15,545 nt of DNA from CAKZRD01 sp964549155 (GCA_964549155.1 CAZJUG010000022.1:1-15545), one strand, 5' to 3'; shown: positions 7,310-12,719, counted from the stretch's first letter. The notes: a model not told the origin generated them from the letters alone. Made by a program: numbers and translations.

Positions 7310-7876
7310 ATGAAAGAAATTTTTAGATATGGTTTAGAATCTCTAAAACCCTTAGGACTTGCAGCACTTCTATTCGGAGCAGCTAAATTTGCAAGAGCAG
7401 AGGAAAGAGTAACTAATGTTGTGGAAAACATTACTTCGAACATAACTCGTGTAGCAGATTGGCAACCTGAGTTTAAGTATGGAGTTACAAGTGGTCCAAA
7501 TGGAACTGTAACTGGAACAACAAGTGGTTGGTATGAACCTGAATCCATTGTTTCTAATGTGGCTGTTCCAATCAGCGAAGCTTACAGGCCTGTTTGGTCA
7601 AATGTTCCTTCAGGAATGGAAAATAACAATCCTCTAGTGTTTACATTGGATGATGCGTATACTAATGTTGTCGCGAACTTTGCTTTGAAGCAATTAGATG
7701 TAAATATCAGTTCTACATATACAAATTGGTTTGGAACAAATACTATTGGGGATCCAGTAGCAAATCCTTCTGTGGTCAATTATGGAGGTAGTTCTGAATT
7801 GAGCATAGATAAATATGTTGCAGATACAAATCATCCTGGAAGAAGACTAAGGTTCAAGGAGTTCAGTTTTGAATAA
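7310..7876 (+). CDS. Secreted protein with InlB-B-like repeat and shared C-terminal domain
   Basis: 188 residues. The signal peptide ends near FARAEE (after residue 30). Residues of about 45-115 look like one divergent bacterial (InlB B-repeat-like) domain: GVTSGPNGTVTG, then VWSN, then NPLVF, then YTNVVANFALK. The third gene of the operon has a similar domain. The C-terminal 55 or so residues (YTNWFGTNTIGDP, YGGSSELSIDKY, RRLRFKEFSFE) are homologous to the end of the upstream protein. A strong Shine-Dalgarno site sets the start; the gap to the previous gene is 49 nt. No catalytic residues are evident, so a structural or adhesive surface role is likely. It reads as an independent short relative of the first protein and not as a fragment, since it has its own signal peptide. 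Confidence 0.75.
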   Translation: MKEIFRYGLESLKPLGLAALLFGAAKFARAEERVTNVVENITSNITRVADWQPEFKYGVTSGPNGTVTGTTSGWYEPESIVSNVAVPISEAYRPVWSNVPSGMENNNPLVFTLDDAYTNVVANFALKQLDVNISSTYTNWFGTNTIGDPVANPSVVNYGGSSELSIDKYVADTNHPGRRLRFKEFSFE

Positions 7877-7881
7877 TCAAA

Positions 7882-9183
7882 ATGAAAAATAGAATGAAAG
7901 GCCTTTTAGGGCTACTAGTCGGAGCTGGAATGGCATTAGTACCCTCTGAGGGAATGGCTGAAAGGGTAAGACAGAGTGTGCCAGATATAGTCGCACCTGT
8001 AGTAGCTAAATCAGTTTGGCAACCAGAATATCAGGTAACTCCTTCAGTTTCTGGAGAAGGTTCTATAGTCTATGAAAAAAGCCAGGACGATTATTATCCT
8101 GAAAATAAACCTCTATCTTTAGAGGCCGTTGCAAAAACTGGAAGCAATTTTTTAGGCTGGTCTGGTCAGACAAACACCACTGCAAATCCTCTAGTGCTCC
8201 CCGTTAATAAACCTTATACAAACCTTGTGGCATATTTCCAAACTATTACACCTTCCAACTATCTAGTTAGAACACTAATCGAAGGAAACGGGACAATAAG
8301 TCCGATGAATCCTTCCTTGCCAGAAAATGGCTCTACTTCTTTCTCTGCAAATGCGGTTCAACCCTTACATAGGATTGCGAGAATTGAACAAGATGGAAGA
8401 GTTGTTTATTCAAATGATGGAAAACTGAATGATAATAGTCTAACTCAAACTAATTTTAATTATATCTCTAATAAAGGCGGACTAGTTAAAATTGTTTTTG
8501 AACCGAAGAGAATTTTCCTTGGAGGAGATTTCGACGGGGACGGCTTAGCAGACCCAGTGGTTCATACAGAAAAAGGAGAATTGAAGGCATTTCTTTCTTC
8601 TACGGGTTATGGAAAGTTAGAGTATGATTTCCAAACAAGAGGAAATTATCCTGCAATTGGAGATATAGACGGGGATGGAATGGAGGATTTGGCTTACCTA
8701 GATGACTTTGGGAAATGGAAGGTTCAACTTTCAGGAGATAATTACCAGATGATTGACTCATATAATTCAGGAGTTAGAGGAACTCCTTTAGTCGGAGATT
8801 TTGACAGAGACGGAATGGCAGATTTAGGAATACAAGATATTAACGGAAAATTATATGCTTATCTTTCAAGTACAGATAGTATGATTGGTCCAATTGTTTT
8901 CAATCCTAAAGAATCAAATCCAACTGCAGGAGATTTAGATGGAGACAGAATCGGAGATATTGCTTATATGGATTCCAAAGGTTCATGGAAAACCAGAACT
9001 TCTGGAAGTGGATATTCTCTTGTAGGACCTTATGATTTAGGAGTTAGAGGAACTCCCTTATTAGGAGATTTCGACGGGGACAGCTTAGCAGATCCTGCAG
9101 TCGTAGATAAAAATGGAAATTGGTATGTTTGGTTCTCTGGTTCGGATTATGCTAGGGGCGGGCCTTATAGTTTAGGTCTTTAA
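7882..9183 (+). CDS. Secreted protein with InlB-like repeats and five FG-GAP/VCBS-like DxDGD repeats
   Basis: 433 residues. The signal peptide (LLGLLVGAGMALVPSEGMA) ends near residue 26. Residues 50-120 and 126-207 resemble two InlB-B-type repeats (FLGWSGQTNTTANPLVLP, TNLVAYFQ; LIEGNGTISP). From residue 216 there are five units, each opening with D-x-D-x-D-x-x-x-D, at 216, 261, 306, 351 and 396, exactly 45 residues apart. Such loops bind calcium in FG-GAP/VCBS beta-propeller-like proteins. Units alternate in type: 2 and 4 share DIAY-type strands and a following GVRGTPL, while 1, 3 and 5 are closer to each other. The protein ends right after unit 5. It begins 5 nt after the previous stop. The role is likely surface binding or adhesion. 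Confidence 0.8.
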   Translation: MKNRMKGLLGLLVGAGMALVPSEGMAERVRQSVPDIVAPVVAKSVWQPEYQVTPSVSGEGSIVYEKSQDDYYPENKPLSLEAVAKTGSNFLGWSGQTNTTANPLVLPVNKPYTNLVAYFQTITPSNYLVRTLIEGNGTISPMNPSLPENGSTSFSANAVQPLHRIARIEQDGRVVYSNDGKLNDNSLTQTNFNYISNKGGLVKIVFEPKRIFLGGDFDGDGLADPVVHTEKGELKAFLSSTGYGKLEYDFQTRGNYPAIGDIDGDGMEDLAYLDDFGKWKVQLSGDNYQMIDSYNSGVRGTPLVGDFDRDGMADLGIQDINGKLYAYLSSTDSMIGPIVFNPKESNPTAGDLDGDRIGDIAYMDSKGSWKTRTSGSGYSLVGPYDLGVRGTPLLGDFDGDSLADPAVVDKNGNWYVWFSGSDYARGGPYSLGL

Positions 9184-9196
9184 ACTGATGTCAGAA

Positions 9197-9216
9197 TTTT
9201 TTTTGGAAAAATTTTT
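9197..9216 (+). terminator. U-rich terminator of the secreted-protein operon
   Basis: A run of eight T (9197-9204) and another of five T (9212-9216) follow 13 nt after the stop codon. This fits archaeal U-tract termination. Confidence 0.55.
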
Positions 9217-9235
9217 ATTTCGTAATTCATCATCA

Positions 9236-9257
9236 AATTTTAGAGTACTCTAAAATT
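9236..9257. repeat. 22-bp perfect palindrome between convergent genes
   Basis: The half-site AATTTTAGAGT is followed at once by its reverse complement, with no loop. A smaller stem (TAGAG, 5-nt loop, CTCTA) lies at 9274-9288. The rest of 9184-9361 holds no gene that I can support. This could be a protein-binding dyad or a transcript-end structure. Confidence 0.6.
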
Positions 9258-9347
9258 AATTTGGTCTGAGGAATAGAGTTTAGCTCTAAGAGAAAAATTT
9301 AGAGACTTGGTAATTTTGTTCAGGGGATTCATCAGATCTATTCTTTT

Positions 9348-9361
9348 GTAGACAGAAAAAA
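9348..9361 (-). terminator. U-rich terminator after the AbiEii gene
   Basis: Just past the stop codon the minus strand reads TTTTTTCTGTC. The same TAATTTTTTCTGT occurs after the DUF2268 gene near 2423-2435, so it may be this genome's usual terminator for minus-strand transcripts. Confidence 0.4.
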
Positions 9362-10123
9362 TTACCCTTTAATCAAAACCCTATTCAAACTTTCTTTGAT
9401 TTTCTTAAAAACTTCTTCAAAAGAGGTGACACTTGAAACAAGTTTTTGGATTTCCGAATTCCAAATTTCCCTCTTTTCTTCTAATTTTTCCAAGAATTCT
9501 TTTTTGTTATATTTTTTCTTGTAATAATCTAATTTTTTATTTACTAACTCTTCCTTGGAAGTTATATTACTCTCAATTAAAAACAGGAGATCATAAACAT
9601 CTCTTGCTTTATTTCTGCTAATGATAGCTCTAATTTTTTCTGCTAATATTTCTTCAGGGTTCATGACATAAACATCGAATGATGGAATTTCATCTATAAA
9701 TCTTCCAATTGTTTTTATAATTGGGGGTATAAAAACGAATTCCCTAAAGCTAAAATCTAGGAGAATTTTACATGCACTTGTTTTGCTTCCATTATATAAA
9801 GGTCCTTTTAATCGGATTATATAACTCTTACTTTTCTCGAATTCTATTTTTTCGGTTTCAAAATCTATTTTGAATCTTTTCAATCCTTTTTCTATATTTT
9901 TAAAATCTATTTCTTTATTGCATGTAAAATCTAGATCTTCTGAGAATCTGTTCAATCCAAAGCATTTGGATAATGCGGTTCCTCCCTTGAATACAATTTC
10001 GTTACCAAACTCCTGATAAATGATGAATAAAACGATGTTCTGAAAGTAGTCTTTTTCTGCATGACCTAAATTTTTCATGTTTCTTGTTTTGGCATATTCT
10101 TCTAGCTCTTTTTTTGATATCAT
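9362..10123 (-). CDS. abiEii: AbiEii-like nucleotidyltransferase toxin (DUF1814)
   Basis: 253 residues. All the family's signature blocks are visible: KGGTALSK (46-53), RFSEDLDF with the metal-binding D63/D65 (59-66), LLDFSFRE (121-128), and EEILAEKIRAI followed by RNKARDVYDLL (157-180). AbiEii proteins are nucleotidyltransferases of the DNA polymerase beta superfamily; related MenT toxins add nucleotides to tRNA acceptor ends and block translation. The ATG overlaps the stop of the upstream antitoxin gene by 4 bp (ATGA), so translation is probably coupled, as in known AbiE pairs. No key residue appears lost, so the toxin may be functional. A plain DUF1814 protein outside phage defence is the alternative. 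Confidence 0.85.
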   Translation of the reverse strand: MISKKELEEYAKTRNMKNLGHAEKDYFQNIVLFIIYQEFGNEIVFKGGTALSKCFGLNRFSEDLDFTCNKEIDFKNIEKGLKRFKIDFETEKIEFEKSKSYIIRLKGPLYNGSKTSACKILLDFSFREFVFIPPIIKTIGRFIDEIPSFDVYVMNPEEILAEKIRAIISRNKARDVYDLLFLIESNITSKEELVNKKLDYYKKKYNKKEFLEKLEEKREIWNSEIQKLVSSVTSFEEVFKKIKESLNRVLIKG

Positions 10124-10806
10124 ATTTTAACTTTCCATTTAGTATTTATTGTTTTATATCTTCTTGAAAAAGGATTTAGATATACATAGTTATTGTCTTT
10201 TTTTAATATGTCTGAAATATCTATATTTTTATACTTCTCAATTAAATATCCAGCTCTTTTTTTTAAGGTATTGTTATTTATTTTAATCAAATATTCTTTT
10301 AGTTTTTCTTTGTTTATTTCTGCATTTTCTATTATCTTGATTATTTCATCAAAATTTCCCATCTCTTTGTGATTCATTAATATATCTATAACTAACTTTT
10401 CTTGTTCTACTAAAAAAATTTCTGAATCTCCTGATTTTATTTTTTTATATCCAAAAAAATTGTTTATTTTTATGAATTTAATTTTACTTCCTTGAAAAAT
10501 TATTTCTTTTGCTCTTCTAGTTGTTGCAATTTGCACTGTGTTAATTATTTGTTCTGTAAAACCATAAAAAATTGATGCAGACCAAAATGATAGGTAGGAT
10601 GGTGTTTTTAGATTTGTTGCAATGGCATAAATGTTCTTTTCAAGAGTATACTTATTTCTAGTTACTCTTTGTATTATCTTTCTTTTAGTGAGACGATTAG
10701 CTAGAATTTTAGTATATTCTCTTGAAAAATTTCCAATTCTTTGGATGTCTTGGATTGAAAATATTGCTTTATTGGAAAGTTTTTCTATTATCTTTTGATT
10801 GTTCAT
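10120..10806 (-). CDS. abiEi: AbiEi-like antitoxin and transcriptional regulator
   Basis: 228 residues. The N-terminal 55 residues form a winged-helix-like segment (SIQDIQRIGNFSREYTKILANRLTKRKII). The family's central block is YLSFWSASIFYGFTEQ at 71-86, and the C-terminal half is lysine-rich and basic. AbiEi proteins neutralise AbiEii and repress their own promoter by binding inverted repeats. The gene comes first in the operon and overlaps the toxin gene by 4 bp. A TATA box (TTTATAAA) is centred 25.5 bp before the ATG, giving a leaderless transcript, and an inverted repeat abuts it. Very AT-rich codon use, like the other minus-strand genes here. The call rests on sequence style plus the adjacent toxin gene and is strong as a pair. 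Confidence 0.8.
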   Translation of the reverse strand: MNNQKIIEKLSNKAIFSIQDIQRIGNFSREYTKILANRLTKRKIIQRVTRNKYTLEKNIYAIATNLKTPSYLSFWSASIFYGFTEQIINTVQIATTRRAKEIIFQGSKIKFIKINNFFGYKKIKSGDSEIFLVEQEKLVIDILMNHKEMGNFDEIIKIIENAEINKEKLKEYLIKINNNTLKKRAGYLIEKYKNIDISDILKKDNNYVYLNPFSRRYKTINTKWKVKI

Positions 10807-10827
10807 ATTGGTCTATATTAATAATAG

Positions 10828-10835
10828 TTTATAAA
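10828..10835 (-). promoter_or_regulatory. TATA box of the AbiE operon
   Basis: TTTATAAA is centred 25.5 bp from the ATG at 10806, the same spacing as the identical box before 12741. Confidence 0.65.
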
Positions 10836-10853
10836 GTTATCCTTTTTGATAAC
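10836..10853. promoter_or_regulatory. Inverted repeat abutting the AbiE TATA box, candidate operator
   Basis: GTTATC and GATAAC are separated by six bases. One arm touches the upstream edge of the TATA box, where archaeal TFB binds. AbiEi autorepression through inverted repeats is known in bacteria; its use here is inferred. Confidence 0.45.
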
Positions 10854-10908
10854 TTGGAAGCCCAATCTTAGTTTTCCTTAAAATTCTTTCTGGATTTTCT
10901 TTTAGTAT
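10837..10908 (-). pseudogene. Fragment resembling the C-terminus of a DUF2268-type protease
   Basis: This frame reads ILKENPERILRKTKIGLP and then SYQKG before TAA. Its first 30 bp, on the 10880-10909 side, are identical to the 3' coding end of the DUF2268 gene at 2467-2496 and in the same translation frame; the sequence after that differs. It has no start of its own and joins the HEPN-like remnant out of frame. It is best read as debris from a paralogous gene brought in by rearrangement. Confidence 0.45.
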
Positions 10909-10955
10909 TCTTTTGCTCTTTCTTTATCTGGGCTTATTTTGAAAACTTCTTCCAT
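10902..10955 (-). pseudogene. 5' remnant of a HEPN-type partner gene
   Basis: Seventeen codons, MEEVFKISPDKERAKEY, then TAA. The ATG overlaps the stop codon of the upstream nucleotidyltransferase gene (TAATG), the usual coupling of MNT-HEPN pairs. From memory, archaeal HEPN partners often begin with a similar VFKISPDKERAK segment before a long helix; here homology stops after about residue 15. The break coincides with the start of the 30-bp stretch shared with the DUF2268 gene. The HEPN catalytic RxxxxH region is absent, so no working toxin is encoded here. Confidence 0.55.
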
Positions 10956-11467
10956 TAAATTTCTCCCGCTAATATTATCCCATTATTTATTTTTTTTAGG
11001 ATTGATTCTTCAAGTTGTTTTAAGTCTTTTATAAACATAATATTTATCTTTCGTTTTAATTCATTTTCTATTTTATTTAGATTAATTTCTTTTTCTATCT
11101 TTGATAAACAGACTAAATCTATATCGCTTGTTTCTATATCTTCTCCCCTAGAATAGCTTCCAAATAGTACAATTGCTTTCGGGGATAGCTCTTCTTCTAT
11201 TCTTTTCTTCAAATTTAAAAGAGTGGCTAAATTGTATGCCCTTTTTAGATAGATAAATTCTTCATTTTCTCTGTTAGCTATGAATCCTGGGAAGGGTTTC
11301 AATTCTTTTTTCACAATAAGATTTTCTCTTTCCAGTTCTTTTATGTTTTTTCTTACTGAGGTTGGAGCAAGGTGTATTTCCCTAGATATTTCTCTTATAA
11401 AGTGGGCTGTTATCGGCCCTTTAAAGAAAATTTCTAATACTTTCATATAGCTACATTTTTGTTTCAT
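10955..11467 (-). CDS. HTH-nucleotidyltransferase (MNT-type antitoxin-like) protein
   Basis: 170 residues. Residues 8-55 are a winged helix-turn-helix (FIREISREIHLAPTSVRKNIKELERENLI) like those of ArsR/MarR-type regulators. Residues 98-120 contain GSYSRGEDIETSDIDL, the GSxxRG-x-DxD signature of minimal nucleotidyltransferases, with D115 and D117 as likely metal ligands. MNT proteins commonly act as antitoxins that AMPylate a HEPN RNase; an N-terminal HTH suggests self-regulation too. The stop codon overlaps an ATG (TAATG) of a truncated HEPN-like frame, so its partner has been lost. A TATA-like ATTTAAAT (11493-11500) lies about 30 bp upstream of the ATG. An in-frame ATG at codon 8 is a less likely start. 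Confidence 0.8.
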   Translation of the reverse strand: MKQKCSYMKVLEIFFKGPITAHFIREISREIHLAPTSVRKNIKELERENLIVKKELKPFPGFIANRENEEFIYLKRAYNLATLLNLKKRIEEELSPKAIVLFGSYSRGEDIETSDIDLVCLSKIEKEINLNKIENELKRKINIMFIKDLKQLEESILKKINNGIILAGEI

Positions 11468-11492
11468 ATGATTCTTTTAAGTAGCAATAGGT

Positions 11493-11500
11493 ATTTAAAT
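11493..11500 (-). promoter_or_regulatory. TATA box of the HTH-nucleotidyltransferase gene
   Basis: ATTTAAAT followed by ACC on the minus strand is centred about 30 bp from the ATG at 11467, giving a leader of only a few bases. Confidence 0.5.
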
Positions 11501-11535
11501 GTTCCTATAACTCAAATTGTAATGTAAACATCAAG

Positions 11536-11544
11536 TTTTTATAG
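11536..11544 (+). promoter_or_regulatory. TATA-like box of the small membrane protein
   Basis: TTTTTATAG is centred 25 bp before the ATG at 11565. Confidence 0.4.
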
Positions 11545-11564
11545 ATTCAAAATTATTAAATATT

Positions 11565-11750
11565 ATGGCTTACATAAAAAATAGATTTAGTAGACTCTTT
11601 TTTGGGTTTTGTTCAGAATTGCTTATGGTTGTAGCAGGAGTCACAATTGCCATTAATTTTAAAAATAGTGTTCCAATTTGGTCAGCTATTTTGATGATTA
11701 TTGTAGCAGTAACTATAAAAATGATGATAAAAAATGATCTAGAAAAGTAA
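11565..11750 (+). CDS. Small two-helix membrane protein
   Basis: 61 residues with two hydrophobic segments, about 10-30 (LFFGFCSELLMVVAGVTIAI) and 37-55 (VPIWSAILMIIVAVTIKMM), separated by a short polar turn. The N-terminus has K/R residues (IKNRFSR) and the C-terminus is charged (KNDLEK). The ATG and the TATA-like box 25 bp upstream favour this strand. The antisense frame over the same bases would need a TTG start and is less credible. I do not recognise the family. It sits alone between the nucleotidyltransferase gene and the tRNA region. No function is proposed. Confidence 0.55.
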   Translation: MAYIKNRFSRLFFGFCSELLMVVAGVTIAINFKNSVPIWSAILMIIVAVTIKMMIKNDLEK

Positions 11751-11926
11751 TCATAAACTCTCATCATTATTAATCCCCTCCGTCTATTCTCTTTCAAATC
11801 TAAATTTTGTCCTACTAATCTACAAAGAGATTTATTTAAATTTCATAAAAATAGTTTAAATTATCTAATCTTTTGAAAGCTTACATTTAAAAATTAATTA
11901 TTAGCAGAATAATTGAAATTGTAAAG

Positions 11927-11936
11927 TTTTTTAAAT
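11927..11936 (+). promoter_or_regulatory. TATA-like box before the structured RNA and tRNA
   Basis: TTTTTTAAAT is centred about 27 bp before 11960, where the GC-rich structured stretch begins. No other box lies closer to the tRNA, so both may share one transcript. The rest of 11751-11926 is AT-rich and I see nothing else in it. Confidence 0.45.
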
Positions 11937-11959
11937 GAAGTTTTGCTTGGTGATTTATC

Positions 11960-12028
11960 GGTCTCGTAGCTTCCCACAGGGATGACATATTTCATAGGCC
12001 TCAGCCCCTTGGTTTTCGCTACAGGTCC
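11960..12028 (+). ncRNA. Candidate structured RNA with four-way-junction fold
   Basis: About 69 nt, clearly GC-richer than its surroundings. The closing stem pairs GTAGC (11966-11970) with GCTAC (12018-12022) and extends outward through 11960-11964 with 12024-12028 (four more pairs, two mismatches). Inside are three small hairpins: TCCC-ACA-GGGA (11972-11982), ATGA/TCAT with a six-base loop (11982-11995, sharing one base with the first), and GGC-CTCA-GCC (11997-12006). It ends seven bases before tRNA-Lys and lies at TSS distance from a TATA-like box. It lacks a T-loop consensus and a tRNA arm order, so I do not call it a tRNA. It may be a stable small RNA or a leader processed off the tRNA. 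Confidence 0.45.
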
Positions 12029-12035
12029 AAAAACC

Positions 12036-12084
12036 GGCCCCGTAGCTCAGCCCGGTTAGAGTACCTCGCTCTTAACGAGGGTGT
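12036..12084 (+). tRNA. tRNA-Lys(CUU), 5' part only, at contig edge
   Basis: The first 49 bases are identical to the complete tRNA at 12191, up to the variable loop, where the N gap starts. With the six bases before it, the matching stretch is exactly 55 bp. It is most likely the same gene seen twice through a contig overlap and not a second copy. Confidence 0.6.
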
Positions 12085-12184
12085 NNNNNNNNNNNNNNNN
12101 NNNNNNNNNNNNNNNNNNNNNNNNNNNNNNNNNNNNNNNNNNNNNNNNNNNNNNNNNNNNNNNNNNNNNNNNNNNNNNNNNNNN
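12085..12184. other. 100-N scaffold gap
   Basis: Exactly 100 undetermined bases, the conventional size for a gap of unknown length. Identical 55-bp sequence stands on both sides. Confidence 0.98.
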
Positions 12185-12190
12185 AAAACC

Positions 12191-12265
12191 GGCCCCGTAG
12201 CTCAGCCCGGTTAGAGTACCTCGCTCTTAACGAGGGTGTCAAGGGTTCAAATCCCTTCGGGGTCA
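12191..12265 (+). tRNA. trnK: tRNA-Lys(CUU)
   Basis: A full cloverleaf: acceptor GGCCCCG/CGGGGTC (one G-U), U8-A9, D stem GCTC/GAGT, anticodon stem CCTCG/CGAGG with loop CTCTTAA, T stem AAGGG/CCCTT with loop TTCAAAT, and discriminator A. The anticodon at positions 34-36 is CUU, which decodes AAG lysine codons. CCA is not encoded and there is no intron. Its 3' end is repeated in damaged form downstream. Confidence 0.93.
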
Positions 12266-12445
12266 TATAGCATTTAGCAAGGCTAAATGCTAATAATCTC
12301 TAGGAGATTATTGAAACATACTTGGCCAAGATTACAAAGTAATCCTATTCTAGTTCCTTGGTTGGGAGAGAGCTTTCTTTCTAAGAAAGCAAGTTCGTTC
12401 ATTCCCTTCGGGGTCATCTCAGGTATTTTCACCCTTTGGGGTCAT
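12252..12445 (+). repeat. Three copies of the tRNA 3' end
   Basis: TCCCTTCGGGGTCAT ends the tRNA (12252-12266), recurs exactly at 12393-12407 and recurs with two changes at 12431-12445. Before the second copy, GTTCAT resembles the T loop with a short deletion. Such repeats are typical of tRNA-targeting integration scars, though no integrase is in the window. Confidence 0.7.
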
Positions 12446-12485
12446 CGAGTTACTTTTCTTTCGCAAAGAAAACTTCTGGTTTTCT
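12269..12485 (+). repeat. Array of perfect short hairpins with 3-nt loops
   Basis: Stems by position: 12269-12291 (10 bp, arm AGCATTTAGC, loop AAG); 12292-12312 (9 bp, arm AATAATCTC, loop TAG), with no spacer after the first; 12321-12330, the palindrome CTTGGCCAAG; 12331-12343 (5 bp, loop AAA), again with no spacer; 12372-12390 (8 bp, arm GCTTTCTT, loop TCT); 12454-12472 (8 bp, arm TTTTCTTT, loop CGC). A further stem, AGAAAAC/GTTTTCT (12467-12485), competes with the last. All stems are perfect. A 74-codon frame over this stretch is not credible. A structured RNA or a hairpin-rich element is more likely. Confidence 0.65.
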
Positions 12486-12523
12486 GTTTCTCCAAATTAA
12501 AGAAATCTTGATCTAGGTAAAGA

Positions 12524-12530
12524 TTTAAAT
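12524..12530 (+). promoter_or_regulatory. TATA box of the zinc-ribbon gene
   Basis: TTTAAAT is centred 22 bp before the ATG at 12549 and 34 bp before the ATG at 12561, so it fits either start with a short or absent leader. Confidence 0.45.
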
Positions 12531-12548
12531 TCTCTGAAAGTTTTGTTA

Positions 12549-12710
12549 ATGAATATTCGAATGGAGGAAAAAAATAATATGGAAGATAATTGTATATTCC
12601 CAAAATGTCTCAAGTGTAAGCAAGGTTACTTATTGCCTTTTTCTTACAAGGAAGATGTTTTTGAGAAATGGAAGTGTTCAGAGTGTGGACACACTATAGA
12701 GAAAAGGTAA
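12549..12710 (+). CDS. Small zinc-ribbon protein
   Basis: 53 residues from the ATG at 12549, or 49 from the in-frame ATG at 12561; the TATA box does not decide between them. From the 49-residue start, two cysteine pairs, CLKC (16-19) and CSEC (39-42), are followed by GH, the pattern of a four-cysteine zinc ribbon; C11 is extra. KWKCSECGHTIEKR at the end resembles the second knuckle of many archaeal ribbon proteins. It could bind nucleic acid or a protein partner; no specific role is visible. It lies between the tRNA region and the surface protein gene, which has its own TATA box directly after this stop codon. Confidence 0.65.
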   Translation: MNIRMEEKNNMEDNCIFPKCLKCKQGYLLPFSYKEDVFEKWKCSECGHTIEKR

Positions 12711-12711
12711 T

Positions 12712-12719
12712 TTTATAAA
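12712..12719 (+). promoter_or_regulatory. TATA box of the cysteine-rich surface protein
   Basis: TTTATAAA is centred 25.5 bp before the ATG at 12741, which makes that ATG the likely leaderless start instead of the in-frame TTG at 12732. Confidence 0.65.

Noticed and set aside
7231..7548. 105-codon minus-strand frame over the second secreted-protein gene
   Set aside because: Antisense of a gene with a signal peptide and a strong ribosome-binding site; no own promoter seen.
11570..11797. Antisense hydrophobic frame opposite the small membrane protein
   Set aside because: It needs a TTG start; the plus frame has an ATG and a well-placed TATA-like box.
11960..12028. The structured stretch as a second tRNA
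   Set aside because: Size and U8-A9-like bases fit, but there is no T-loop consensus, the T stem does not pair and the acceptor has two mismatches.
12072..12266. Minus-strand frame through the N gap (MTPKGFEPLTPSL)
   Set aside because: It is the antisense of tRNA-Lys plus unknown bases, a classic false gene call.
12287..12511. 74-codon plus-strand frame after the tRNA
   Set aside because: It runs through perfect hairpins and tRNA 3'-end copies; the protein text (PFGVI) is just that repeat translated.
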